Source of the DNA: an uncultured Eubacteriales bacterium
GTDB taxonomy: Bacteria > Bacillota > Clostridia > Oscillospirales > Acutalibacteraceae
NCBI GenBank assembly: GCA_949068525.1
Contig: CARTIQ010000006.1
Location: 1-52,637, forward strand
DNA: 52,637 nucleotides
Direction: 5' to 3'
The notes beneath the pieces were generated by a model. It was not told where the DNA came from, made no database searches, and was given only the letters and a program-made list of their open reading frames with translations. The stretch's first letter is position 1. Every line of letters begins with the position of its first letter. Positions 7,975-16,757 of this stretch are shown here, one piece after another. A program made the position numbers and the translations under genes.

Positions 7975-9334
7975 GCCGTTTAGCCTCCCTAGCCGTAAAC
8001 CGCATAAACTCTCCCTGCCAATGCAATGGCACAGATCTCGTTTCGCCGTGCCTATTCTTCGCAATTATGCATTCACCGCTGTTCCTATTAGATTCCTCGT
8101 CGACGTTATCACCGTCCTTATAGTAGTCGTTGCGATAAAGAAAAAGCACAATGTCAGCATCCTGCTCAATAGAGCCAGAATCGCGCAAGTCCGACAGTAG
8201 CGGCCGATGATCCGTACGTTGTTCGCTGGCACGAGACAATTGCGATAGTGTAACGACCGGCACATTAATTTCCTTCGCCATAATTTTGAGATTTCTAGTA
8301 ATCACAGAAACCTCTTGAACACGGTTCTCAATCCTTTTTCCACCGGACATAAGCTGCAGATAATCCACTACAACCAAGTCTACATTCTTTAAGCGCCGTA
8401 GTTTTGCCTTCATTTCCGATACCGTAATCCCGGGCGTATCGTCAAAATAAATCTCCGATCGCGACAAAATGTCCCCCGCTTCTATAAGCCGGATCCATTC
8501 GTCATCGCCCAGCTTGCCCGTACGCAGTTTCATCCCCGCAACCATAGCCTCTGTAGAGAGCAATCTAGAAGTAAGCTGCTCCTTTGTCATTTCTAGCGAA
8601 AAAAACGCAACCCTCTTTTTTTCTTTAACCGCAATATGGCGTGCAATATTCAACGCAAAGCTAGTTTTACCCATTCCAGGCCGAGCAGCCAACAAAATCA
8701 AGTCCGACCGGTTGAGTCCGCTTATAGTCTCGTCTAAATCTTTAATTCCCGTCGGTACACCCTGATACAGCTGATTCTCATCCGAATTCAGCCTGTCCAA
8801 CCTGTCAAAAGTCTCAATAATCGTCTCATTAATTCTCTGCAACCCCTGCATATTCTTGCCCTGGCGGATATCAAAAATCTTTTGCTCAGCCGAATCTAGC
8901 AAAGTTGCCGCATCTCCAGCACCAGAAGACGCATCCTCAATTATGTCCCTCGCCGTAGTAATGAGCGTGCGTACATTATAGTTGTCCCGAACAATATAGG
9001 CGTATGTACTCGCGTTTTTAATTGACGGCACAATTTGAGCCAACTGCAGCAAATAAGTTTTTGCGTTCGCCTCGTCAAATTCGCCGTCTTTCTTTAAGTT
9101 GTCAAGCACAGTTACAAAGTCGATAGGCCTCCCAAGCGTGAACATCTCAAGCATTGTAGCGTAAATTAGCTTATGGTTTGCCAAATAAAAATAATCTGCT
9201 GTAGGCAAAATCTCTATAATTCTGTCCAAACATTGCGAATCCAGTAGTATAGCACCCAAAACTGACTGCTCTGCCTCTGCACTAAATGGCAACTTTAAGC
9301 CATCGTACCCAGAAGTAATTTTTATTTCGTCCAT
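7964..9334 (-). CDS. dnaB: Replicative DNA helicase DnaB
   Basis: The 5'-3' helicase of the replication fork, working as a hexamer with primase. N-terminal domain (residues about 15-120) begins PFSAEAEQSVLGAILLD. The RecA-like C-terminal domain has Walker A AARPGMGKT at 216-224, Walker B DLVVVDYLQLMSGG near residue 315, and LSQLSRASEQRTD plus the arginine-finger region after it. Length 456 is typical. ATG start with AGAGGAG 9 nt before it. The place between rplI and tilS is a familiar Firmicutes arrangement. Confidence 0.97.
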   Translation of the reverse strand: MDEIKITSGYDGLKLPFSAEAEQSVLGAILLDSQCLDRIIEILPTADYFYLANHKLIYATMLEMFTLGRPIDFVTVLDNLKKDGEFDEANAKTYLLQLAQIVPSIKNASTYAYIVRDNYNVRTLITTARDIIEDASSGAGDAATLLDSAEQKIFDIRQGKNMQGLQRINETIIETFDRLDRLNSDENQLYQGVPTGIKDLDETISGLNRSDLILLAARPGMGKTSFALNIARHIAVKEKKRVAFFSLEMTKEQLTSRLLSTEAMVAGMKLRTGKLGDDEWIRLIEAGDILSRSEIYFDDTPGITVSEMKAKLRRLKNVDLVVVDYLQLMSGGKRIENRVQEVSVITRNLKIMAKEINVPVVTLSQLSRASEQRTDHRPLLSDLRDSGSIEQDADIVLFLYRNDYYKDGDNVDEESNRNSGECIIAKNRHGETRSVPLHWQGEFMRFTAREAKRLEF

Positions 9335-9378
9335 GTCATCCTGCTCCTCTTACGACCATCTTTATTAAAGCGAGTAGC

Positions 9379-9825
9379 CTATTCCCCCACAACCATAACA
9401 GTCATCTTAGCACTTATGCCATTATATAGCTTCACCTCAAACTCATAGCTACCAAGCGATTTAATATCCCCATTTAAAGAGATTTTCCGCTTATCAATAG
9501 AAACATTATAATTCTTCTCAATTTCCGAAGCAACCTCTTTGGCTGTAATGGAGCCAAAAAGCCGACCACCATTGCCCGCCTTGGCAAAGATTTTTACAAT
9601 CTTTCCGTCTATAACCGTCATCTCTTCCTTGGCCTTCTTAATTTCCTCCTCAACTCGGTGCTGCATAGATTTTTTTGCGTTATCAAGCTCATTCAAAGCC
9701 TGTGCTGTTGCCTCTTTGGCTAATTTTTTAGGTAACAGACAATTTCTTGCATAACCATCCGAAACTTTGATCAAATCGCCTTTTTTGCCTTTGCCTCTCA
9801 CGTCATTTAACAATATTACTTGCAT
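9379..9825 (-). CDS. rplI: 50S ribosomal protein L9
   Basis: Large-subunit protein that binds near the L1 stalk and helps hold the reading frame. The N-terminal domain begins MQVILLNDVRGKGKKGDLIKV, a strong family signature, followed by a long connecting helix (NELDNAKKSMQHRVEEEIK) and a C-terminal domain with GRLFGSITAKEVA. I chose the ATG at 9823-9825 (148 residues) because TAGGAGTG precedes it and the protein then starts like other L9 proteins; the upstream extension of seven codons overlaps nothing useful. It lies between gdpP and dnaB. Confidence 0.96.
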   Translation of the reverse strand: MQVILLNDVRGKGKKGDLIKVSDGYARNCLLPKKLAKEATAQALNELDNAKKSMQHRVEEEIKKAKEEMTVIDGKIVKIFAKAGNGGRLFGSITAKEVASEIEKNYNVSIDKRKISLNGDIKSLGSYEFEVKLYNGISAKMTVMVVGE

Positions 9826-9846
9826 TGTCAACACTCCTAAAATCAA

Positions 9847-11787
9847 CTAATTATTTATTGCTGTGATCATTGCCATAACTTTCTCCTTAACCTGCTCCAC
9901 ATCGGTATTGCCAATCTGCGCTCCAGCCATTGTTTGATGTCCGCCGCCACCCAGCTTTTCCATCAAAGGCTGAACGTTAACATCCCCCATAGAGCGAGCA
10001 GAAACATTCACCACATCGTTGTCAAAATATATAACAAAAGAGGCCTTAACTCCCTGAATATCCAGCAATTCGTCCGCCGCCTGTGCCGCAGCCAACCGGA
10101 TATTTTTCATACTCCGCGGAGAAACCGATATAGCGCAGCTGTTAAAGATCTCCGCCGTCGAAACCAGCTGATATTTCTCCTTGTAAGTCGTTATAGTATT
10201 AGAGAAAAACCGCTTCACAGTCACAGTGCTAGCCCCTCGTTTGCGCAAAAATGCCGCCGCTTCAAAGGTCCGAACACCTGTCTTTAGCACAAAATTTCTT
10301 GTATCCAGCATTATTCCAGAAAGCAAAGCCTCTGCCTCAGCAGAAGTCAAAAAGTCTTCTCCAAAATACTGAATAAGCTCCGTAACCATCTCCGAAGCCG
10401 AAGACGCCGAGGGTTCATGGTAAAAAACCAAAGCGCCGTCAATGTGGTTTACCATCATCCTGTGGTGATCAATCACAACCGTGCGCTTGCATCGCTGATA
10501 AACCAAGGAATCCTCAACAAAACTAGGCGAATGCGTATCCACAATAATAAGCAAGGTCTTCTCCGTAATAATATTTAAGGCTGCCGAAGATGCGATAAAC
10601 ACCTTCTCATCAGTAGATTTCTTAATAACCTGCACAGCATTCTCCGCCAAAGTGGCTGCCTCGTTCAAAACAACATAAGCGTTCTTCTTCTGCCCCTTAG
10701 TAATCGCGCTCCACATGCCAACGCAAGCGCCCACACTATCCAGGTCCGAATATTTATGGCCCATAATAAGAATCAAGTCGCTCTCCCGGACATGTTCAAG
10801 CAGCGTATTCGCAATCACCCTCGTGCGCACCTTGTCAAGCTTCTCAGTCTCTTTTGAAACGCCTCCAAAAAACGCAAACGTATCCTTATGCTTAACCACA
10901 GCCTGATCTCCACCCCGGCCCAAAGCCATTTCCAAAGCCTTTTTGGCCCACAGCTCGCTCTCTCGCAAGTTAGCCGCATTCCTGCCCACACCAATTGAGA
11001 TCGTCGCAAATTTATTTTCATCGAGTCTAACTTTTCTTACAGATTCAAGCACCAAAAATTTTTCATCAACAAAGTCCTTAACATAGCGCTCTTCAACAAT
11101 CATCATATAAAAAGCATCATTGAGTTTTCTGAAAATAGCCCTAGCGTCCCTTGCCCAATTTTGAAGCAGCTGCTCAACTCCAGAAACAACCAAGCTGCTC
11201 TGCTCGACTTCAATATCTCTCAAAATTTCATCCTTATTATCAAACATAATCAGCATAACCGTCGGTCTGCTCGCCAAATACTCAAAGGCAGTCTCCTTAT
11301 AGTAAGTGTCCTCAATAAAATATATCATATTTATTTTTGGCGATGCCACGCCGTACACAGTAAATCTCTTGCCATTATGAGAAACATCCACACCATCGCA
11401 TTCAAAAATATAGCTAACTTTCTTATTATTCAAAAACTTCTCGACAGGTTCACCCAAGCAGTTCGAGTTACCCGCAACCTCCGCCTTAAACGAGTCATTA
11501 GCAAAAACAATCTCGTCATTTTTGCCAATAGCCACGGCAGAAAACGGCGTCCATTCTAAAAATTTATCGCTGTCCCGCTGCACCTCTAATAAATCACTTA
11601 TAAGCGATTCCACATATTTTTTAAAATCGAAGATTCCCCTGGCCAGCAAAAAAAACAAAACCACAACCAGAGCCAATTCTGCAAAAAATATATACTTGTT
11701 AAAGAACCAGCTAACCGCCGCCATCATGAACATCAGCAAGTTCATGATGAACACTAACGGCGTTGTAACCCAAACTTTTTTTCTCAA
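9847..11787 (-). CDS. gdpP: Cyclic-di-AMP phosphodiesterase GdpP
   Basis: Membrane-bound enzyme that hydrolyses c-di-AMP, the messenger controlling potassium and osmotic balance. Two membrane segments near the N terminus, a PAS-like domain, a modified GGDEF domain and a DHH-DHHA1 hydrolase. The metal motifs are GHKYSDLDSVG near residue 343, the DHH in VVIDHHRMM near 440, and GGGGHQTMAGA in the DHHA1 part. I favour TTG at 11785-11787 because GGGGGTG lies 5 nt upstream; an in-frame ATG at 11806-11808 adds seven residues but has no ribosome site. The gdpP-rplI-dnaB order is conserved in Firmicutes. Confidence 0.93.
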   Translation of the reverse strand: MRKKVWVTTPLVFIMNLLMFMMAAVSWFFNKYIFFAELALVVVLFFLLARGIFDFKKYVESLISDLLEVQRDSDKFLEWTPFSAVAIGKNDEIVFANDSFKAEVAGNSNCLGEPVEKFLNNKKVSYIFECDGVDVSHNGKRFTVYGVASPKINMIYFIEDTYYKETAFEYLASRPTVMLIMFDNKDEILRDIEVEQSSLVVSGVEQLLQNWARDARAIFRKLNDAFYMMIVEERYVKDFVDEKFLVLESVRKVRLDENKFATISIGVGRNAANLRESELWAKKALEMALGRGGDQAVVKHKDTFAFFGGVSKETEKLDKVRTRVIANTLLEHVRESDLILIMGHKYSDLDSVGACVGMWSAITKGQKKNAYVVLNEAATLAENAVQVIKKSTDEKVFIASSAALNIITEKTLLIIVDTHSPSFVEDSLVYQRCKRTVVIDHHRMMVNHIDGALVFYHEPSASSASEMVTELIQYFGEDFLTSAEAEALLSGIMLDTRNFVLKTGVRTFEAAAFLRKRGASTVTVKRFFSNTITTYKEKYQLVSTAEIFNSCAISVSPRSMKNIRLAAAQAADELLDIQGVKASFVIYFDNDVVNVSARSMGDVNVQPLMEKLGGGGHQTMAGAQIGNTDVEQVKEKVMAMITAINN

Positions 11788-11842
11788 AAAAGCACCCCCG
11801 CGCAACATGGTCGCATCAACTTATATAATAGCAAATAACTAC

Positions 11843-13996
11843 TTAAATTTCCATAATTATTGGTAAAATCATCGGGCTTCTTTTCGTCTGCTCATAAAAA
11901 AACTTAGAAAGTTCGTCCTTAATCTTCGTCTTCATAATGCCCCATTCGCGAACTCCGTCTTCATTGCAACTTTCCAAAACTTTAATAACCTTATTTTTAG
12001 CAGTCTCCATTAAATGTTCTGACTCTCGCACATATACAAACCCCCTCGAGACAATGTCCGGCCCCGAAACAATATATCCATTAGAAAAATCCATAGTACA
12101 AACAACAACAATCAGCCCATCCTGTGCCAAATGCTTTCTATCCCTCAGAACAATGCTTCCAACGTCACCAACTCCAAGGCCATCCACCAAAATTCTGCCA
12201 GCCGGAACTTTGCCCAAGTATTTCAGGTAATCCTCATTAATCTCAATAACGTCGCCAATATCTCCAATAAAAATATTAGAATGCTTCATGCCCATGCCCT
12301 TAGCCAGCTGCGCATGATGATGCAAATGCTTTTGTTCGCCATGAACTGGGATAAAATACTTAGGCTTAACAATCCCTTGAATAATCTTCAGCTCTTCCTG
12401 GCAGGCGTGGCCAGAAACGTGCACCTCATACATAGATTCATAAACAACAGTGCATCCCTTCTTAAGAAGCTCATTGACAACTGCTCCCACCATCTTTTCA
12501 TTCCCAGGAATCGGGTTTGCAGAAATAATGATAAAATCATCCGGTCCAACCTCAACCTTCCGGTGGTCAGAGTAAGCCATCCTTGTCAAAGCAGACATTG
12601 GCTCACCCTGGCTGCCAGTGGTTAAAAGAACAGTTTTTTCTTTCGGGTATTTATTCAGCAAGTCTATATCGATAATTACCCCATCCGGAATATCAATATA
12701 CCCCATCTCATCAGCAATAGCCATATAGTTAATCATGCTTCGCCCCGAAAAGGCAACCTTGCGGTCATATTTGTGCGCACAATTTATAATCTGCTGTATC
12801 CTTCCAATATTCGACGCAAACGATGCAATTATAATCCGGTTATTTTCGGCCTGTTTAAACAGCTGCTCAAAAGACGCAATAACCTTCTGCTCCGTTATAG
12901 TGTACCCTGGACGTTCCGCATTTGTAGAATCCGCAAATAAAGCCAATACTCCCTGCGACCCAATCTGCGCAAACTTTCCAAGATCAGCCATTTCACCTTG
13001 CACAGGTGTACAGTCAATTTTAAAGTCCCCAGTATGAACAAGCGTTCCGGCCGGAGAATATATCGCAACCCCTACAGCATCTGGAATGGAATGATTCACA
13101 TGGATAAACTCAACCTCCATGCACCCCAACTTTATTCGATGCCCCGGCGTAACTGCATTCAGTTTGGCTTTTTTTAATAAATTGTGTTCCTTTAGCTTAC
13201 TTCCAATTAGCCCTATAGTCAGCGGCGTTGCATAGATCGGAATATTAACCTTTTTGAGTAAATAAGGGATCGCGCCAATATGGTCCTCGTGCCCATGAGT
13301 TATCACTAAGCCTTTAATTTTATCAATATTTTTTTCAATATAAGAAAAATCCGGAATAACTAAGTCAACGCCCAGCATCTCACCATCTGGAAAAGTCATG
13401 CCGCAATCCAAAACAAACATGTCACCCTCACACTCAAACAGTGTGATATTCTTACCAATTTCATTTAAACCACCCAAAAATGCCACTTTTATCGATGGCT
13501 TATTGCTCTTATTTTTAGGGTACCGGATATTCTTTTTGCTAGCAGTCTTAATGTCAGCCGCAGCTGCTCCTGATGACCCCTTATTCGTTGTCTTTTTTTT
13601 ATTAAATGTCTGCCTTTTTTTATTTTTACCGGTCTGGTTTTGGTTTTGATTATCTGCGTTCTGCCCCTGCAAATTACTAACCTGAGCTCCTTTACCGTCA
13701 GAAATCGTCTGCTCTCTATTATTGTTAGTGCTCCTTTTATTAGGGCTACTCGCGTTAGTTTTTGTTCTTTTTGATTTACTACTTTTAATTTCTCTCTTTG
13801 CGCCATTAGCATTGCTGTTAGTAACATTAATACCTTTACTTTCCGTATTATTGCCAAAATTATCAATAATAACCTTACCATCCACTCCCAGCAAAAGCTG
13901 ATCTGACTGCTTATTTATATTTTTGGACGGGTGCTGCCTTTTGGGTGCTGTTGGAATAGGTCTCCCTCCAATTAGATTTTCATTTTGCTCCATCAT
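11843..13996 (-). CDS. rnjA: Ribonuclease J with a long disordered N-terminal extension
   Basis: Metallo-beta-lactamase-fold endo/5'-3' exoribonuclease of the Firmicutes RNA-decay machinery. The catalytic part begins at IKVAFLGGLNEIGKN (about residue 169) and carries HGHEDH at 234-239, then the beta-CASP domain (SGRSMINYMAIADEMG) and the C-terminal domain. About 168 residues before it are low-complexity Asn/Lys/Gln/Ser, much longer than in Bacillus RNase J, so probably a disordered RNA- or partner-binding tail. I chose ATG at 13994-13996; GGAGG is 11 nt upstream. A longer frame starts at 14026 but would bury the ribosome site. A strong promoter lies 220 nt upstream, leaving a long leader. Confidence 0.93.
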   Translation of the reverse strand: MMEQNENLIGGRPIPTAPKRQHPSKNINKQSDQLLLGVDGKVIIDNFGNNTESKGINVTNSNANGAKREIKSSKSKRTKTNASSPNKRSTNNNREQTISDGKGAQVSNLQGQNADNQNQNQTGKNKKRQTFNKKKTTNKGSSGAAAADIKTASKKNIRYPKNKSNKPSIKVAFLGGLNEIGKNITLFECEGDMFVLDCGMTFPDGEMLGVDLVIPDFSYIEKNIDKIKGLVITHGHEDHIGAIPYLLKKVNIPIYATPLTIGLIGSKLKEHNLLKKAKLNAVTPGHRIKLGCMEVEFIHVNHSIPDAVGVAIYSPAGTLVHTGDFKIDCTPVQGEMADLGKFAQIGSQGVLALFADSTNAERPGYTITEQKVIASFEQLFKQAENNRIIIASFASNIGRIQQIINCAHKYDRKVAFSGRSMINYMAIADEMGYIDIPDGVIIDIDLLNKYPKEKTVLLTTGSQGEPMSALTRMAYSDHRKVEVGPDDFIIISANPIPGNEKMVGAVVNELLKKGCTVVYESMYEVHVSGHACQEELKIIQGIVKPKYFIPVHGEQKHLHHHAQLAKGMGMKHSNIFIGDIGDVIEINEDYLKYLGKVPAGRILVDGLGVGDVGSIVLRDRKHLAQDGLIVVVCTMDFSNGYIVSGPDIVSRGFVYVRESEHLMETAKNKVIKVLESCNEDGVREWGIMKTKIKDELSKFFYEQTKRSPMILPIIMEI

Positions 13997-14075
13997 TATA
14001 GAAAATACCTCCATTAAAATAAACATTAAAATTAAAACTCAAATTTTATCTTTTGATTATAAAAATCTTGAAGTA

Positions 14076-14110
14076 GTTAAAAAATAAATCTCCGCAGACG
14101 GTGCCGGAGA
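14076..14110 (-). promoter_or_regulatory. Hairpin with T-rich 3' flank in the rnjA leader
   Basis: On the minus strand TCTCCG and CGGAGA (14105-14110 with 14089-14094) form a 6-bp stem with a 10-nt loop followed by TTTATTTTTTAAC. It lies in the roughly 210-nt untranslated leader of rnjA and could be a weak attenuator or an RNase processing site. Confidence 0.35.
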
Positions 14111-14216
14111 AAATTTAAAAATAAACAAATTAAGCATTTATAATCAAAAAAATAAATTAAAGTAACAGAAGATTGTAACAAATCCATTACCAAAACCGAC
14201 CACTAACGTTATTGCA

Positions 14217-14245
14217 ATTTTAACATTTTGTTATAAAATTGTCAA
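14217..14245 (-). promoter_or_regulatory. Sigma-A promoter of rnjA
   Basis: Minus strand TTGACA (14240-14245), 17-nt spacer, TAAAAT (14217-14222). It predicts a start near 14210 and a leader of about 210 nt before rnjA. It faces away from the rnhA promoter. Confidence 0.75.
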
Positions 14246-14354
14246 GTAAAAGCATATATAATCCCTCAACGGCTACAGAATATTATTTGCAAACAATCAC
14301 CGCAATAGTCACAACCTATGCTGCAAACAAAATTTGCATTTTTGTATTATTAAG

Positions 14355-14383
14355 TTGATATAAAATTTTTATGCTGATATAAT
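14355..14383 (+). promoter_or_regulatory. Sigma-A promoter of rnhA
   Basis: TTGATA, 17-nt spacer, TATAAT. It predicts a start near 14390, about 70 nt before rnhA. The 14027-14459 gap holds this promoter, the divergent rnjA promoter, the rnjA leader and a tiny ORF; nothing else is visible. Confidence 0.75.
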
Positions 14384-14421
14384 ATTCATCAAGATTAAAT
14401 TTAAATTTTGAAATGAGGTGC

Positions 14422-14451
14422 ATGTGCGAATTAAATGAAAATTCACGATAA
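14422..14451 (+). other. Possible 9-codon upstream ORF in the rnhA leader
   Basis: ATG with GAGGTG just upstream (1-nt gap to the ATG, so very short spacing) encodes MCELNENSR and stops 8 nt before the GTG of rnhA. It is the only ribosome-site-like sequence in the rnhA leader. It may couple translation to rnhA, or be chance. Confidence 0.25.
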
Positions 14452-14459
14452 GTTATTTT

Positions 14460-14939
14460 GTGAGTTTGTCGTTTAATTGTGCAAATAGCTTGAAAAAGGT
14501 CAAAATATTTACCGATGGTGCCTGTTTGGGGAACCCTGGACCTGGCGGTTGGGGCGCTATTTTAAGATATAATGGGCACGAAAAGGAGATCTCTGGCGGG
14601 GACGCTAGCACTACAAATAATCGAATGGAGCTTAGTGCCGTTATTGAGGCCCTGAGTCTGCTTAAAGAGTCATGCTGTGTCACTTTGTACAGCGATTCAA
14701 AATATGTATGCGATGCTATCTCTATGGGCTGGGCAAAAAAATGGCGTTCCAACGGCTGGAAGCGCTCTGGAAATTCTCCAGCTTTAAACATAGATCTTTG
14801 GGAAAAGCTGTTGCCATTGCTCGATAAACATAGCCTCTCCGTAGTTTGGGTTAAGGGCCACGCAGGGCACCCAGAAAACGAGCGCTGCGATGAATTAGCT
14901 GTCCACGCTGCAAACAAAGCTAAACTGGCTATATACTAG
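14460..14939 (+). CDS. rnhA: Ribonuclease HI
   Basis: Cuts the RNA strand of RNA-DNA hybrids, clearing primers and R-loops. The core begins KVKIFTDGACLGNPGPGGWG, the classical RNase HI signature. With GTG at 14460 the acidic catalytic residues are D19, E57 (in NNRMELS), D79 (in LYSDSKYV) and D144 (in NERCDELA); the basic handle MGWAKKWRSNGWK is present, so it is the bacterial type-1 form. The start is uncertain: neither GTG 14460 nor TTG 14490 (LKKVKIF, the usual family start) has a good ribosome site. The product is about 149-159 residues. It is the first gene before iscS, which has its own promoter. Confidence 0.93.
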   Translation: MSLSFNCANSLKKVKIFTDGACLGNPGPGGWGAILRYNGHEKEISGGDASTTNNRMELSAVIEALSLLKESCCVTLYSDSKYVCDAISMGWAKKWRSNGWKRSGNSPALNIDLWEKLLPLLDKHSLSVVWVKGHAGHPENERCDELAVHAANKAKLAIY

Positions 14940-14952
14940 GATTTGCCATCTC

Positions 14953-14981
14953 TTGCATAAAAAGTACCGCCGTTGTATAAT
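14953..14981 (+). promoter_or_regulatory. Sigma-A promoter of iscS-iscU
   Basis: TTGCAT, 17-nt spacer, TATAAT, about 30 nt before the iscS ATG. Confidence 0.65.
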
Positions 14982-15017
14982 ATTCTTAATGAACTAGTTT
15001 TTATGAAGGTGACCCTT

Positions 15018-16199
15018 ATGGAGAAAATTATATATGTTGACAACGCCGCAACTACGCCGATCTCAGCACCTGTGCTAGACTCTATGTTTCCGTTTTTGAA
15101 AACGCATTTTGGCAACCCTTCGAGCATTTATTCTGTTGGCCAGACTGCAAAAAAGGCAATAGAAGAGGCTCGGGCTACCATCGCTGAGTGCCTTGGCGCA
15201 ACACCTCGCGAAATATATTTCACTTCTGGTGGCAGCGAGGCTGACAACTGGGCGATTAAAGGTGTGGCTCGTACTATGCTTAAAAAAGGCAAAAACCATA
15301 TTATCACGTCTAAGTTTGAACATCATGCGGTTTTACACACTGTTCAGGCACTCGAAAAAGAAGGGTTTACTGTTACTTATTTGGACGTTCACGATGATGG
15401 AATCGTCCAGGTTGATGAGCTTGAGAACTCGATTACAGACAAAACCGCGCTAGTTAGCATTATGTACGCTAATAATGAGATTGGTACGATTCAGCCCATC
15501 CCTGAAATTGGCGAGGTTTGTCGCAGACATAATGTTTTGTTTCACACCGACGCTGTGCAGGCTGTTGGGCATCTTCGAATTGACGTCGTTGAGCAGAATA
15601 TCGATTTACTGTCTTTGTCTGCACATAAATTCCACGGTCCTAAAGGTATTGGTGCTTTGTACGTGAAAAATGGTGTTGTGCTGCAAAATTTAATCGAAGG
15701 TGGTGCGCAAGAAAGACGCCGCCGCGCTGGGACGGAGAACGTTGCCGAGATCGTTGGAATGGCCAAAGCTTTAAAGATTGCTTGCAAAGACATTGAATAT
15801 CAAAACGAAAAGCTAATTACTATGCGGGATAAGCTTATTGAAAATTTCTTGAAAATCGAGCATGTTCGGCTAAACGGGCATCCAAAGAAGCGTCTTGCTG
15901 GGAATATAAACGTAAGTTTTAGCGGTATCGAGGGCGAATCTTTGCTTTTAATGTTGGATGCTAAAGGCATTTGTGCATCTTCAGGGTCTGCGTGCACTTC
16001 GGGGGCGCTCGACCCTAGCCACGTCTTGCTTGCCATTGGTTTGCCTCACGAAATTGCCCATGGCTCCCTGCGGATTACCCTTAGTGGGGAAAACTCTCTG
16101 GCTGATGTCAACTATATTCTAGAAGTTTTACCGCCAATTGTTGCGAAGTTACGGAGCATGTCTCCGTTGTGGGAAAAATTTTCAAGAGAAAATACTTGA
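15018..16199 (+). CDS. iscS: Cysteine desulfurase (NifS/IscS family)
   Basis: PLP enzyme that takes sulfur from cysteine as a persulfide for Fe-S cluster building and tRNA thiolation. It starts MEKIIYVDNAATTP, the family hallmark. The PLP lysine is K204 in SLSAHKFHGPKG and the sulfur-carrying cysteine is C326 in SSGSACTSGALDPSHVL, a group I arrangement with the short loop after the cysteine. I chose ATG 15018 with GAAGGTGA a few bases upstream; the longer frame begins without a ribosome site. It is followed 32 nt later by the scaffold iscU, so this is a minimal ISC/NIF-type operon. No iscR regulator or chaperone genes are present here. Confidence 0.95.
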   Translation: MEKIIYVDNAATTPISAPVLDSMFPFLKTHFGNPSSIYSVGQTAKKAIEEARATIAECLGATPREIYFTSGGSEADNWAIKGVARTMLKKGKNHIITSKFEHHAVLHTVQALEKEGFTVTYLDVHDDGIVQVDELENSITDKTALVSIMYANNEIGTIQPIPEIGEVCRRHNVLFHTDAVQAVGHLRIDVVEQNIDLLSLSAHKFHGPKGIGALYVKNGVVLQNLIEGGAQERRRRAGTENVAEIVGMAKALKIACKDIEYQNEKLITMRDKLIENFLKIEHVRLNGHPKKRLAGNINVSFSGIEGESLLLMLDAKGICASSGSACTSGALDPSHVLLAIGLPHEIAHGSLRITLSGENSLADVNYILEVLPPIVAKLRSMSPLWEKFSRENT

Positions 16200-16231
16200 A
16201 TTCGAATATTAAATATAAAAAAGAGGTGATT

Positions 16232-16678
16232 ATGATGGGTTATAGCGAAAAAGTAATGGATCATTTTTCAAATCCGCGAAATGTTGGTGAGCTCTCGGAT
16301 GCTGATGGAGTCGGCGAGGTTGGCAATCCTAAATGCGGCGACATAATGAAAATGTACATTAAAGTTGAAAACGACGTTATAACTGATGTTAAGTTCAAAA
16401 CGTTTGGATGCGGTGCTGCTATTGCTACAAGTTCGATGGCTACTGAGCTTATAAAAGGCAAAACGATCAAAGAAGCACTAGAACTAACAAACAAAGCCGT
16501 TCTGGACGCTCTCGATGGCTTGCCTCCAGTAAAGGTACACTGTTCTGTTTTGGCAGAACAGGCTATAAAATCTGCTATTGCGGATTATTACATCCGCCAA
16601 GGTGTGGACCCTGTGCCAATTGTCGGGTCTATTCCTTGTTGCGACCATGAGCATGGCAGTTGTAACTGCACAAAATAG
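16232..16678 (+). CDS. iscU: Fe-S cluster assembly scaffold IscU/NifU-N
   Basis: Scaffold on which the cluster is built using sulfur from the neighbouring IscS. It starts YSEKVMDHFSNPRNVG, as expected. The three ligand cysteines are C35 (GNPKCGD), C60 (FGCGAAIATSS) and C104 (VHCSVLAEQA). It has a short extra tail rich in Cys and His (PCCDHEHGSCNC) that is not needed for the scaffold and could bind metal. Starts ATG ATG with AAGAGGTGATT upstream. It ends the operon; a clear terminator follows at 16696. Confidence 0.94.
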   Translation: MMGYSEKVMDHFSNPRNVGELSDADGVGEVGNPKCGDIMKMYIKVENDVITDVKFKTFGCGAAIATSSMATELIKGKTIKEALELTNKAVLDALDGLPPVKVHCSVLAEQAIKSAIADYYIRQGVDPVPIVGSIPCCDHEHGSCNCTK

Positions 16679-16695
16679 AAAAATTAAAATGCAAT

Positions 16696-16729
16696 CCTCA
16701 GCTATTTTTAAGTAGCTGGGGGTTTTGTT
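16696..16729 (+). terminator. Rho-independent terminator after iscU
   Basis: Nine-base stem CCTCAGCTA (16696-16704) with TAGCTGGGG (16713-16721), one G-T pair, followed by G and TTTTGTTT. Confidence 0.85.
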
Positions 16730-16757
16730 TGCCTAAATTTTAAAGTAAGCCTTATTT

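Noticed and set aside
8065..8265. Minus-strand ORF within dnaB, and the 100-nt upstream extension of tilS
   Set aside because: Both overlap the dnaB reading frame, which is strongly supported; tilS has a better TTG start with GGGAGG.
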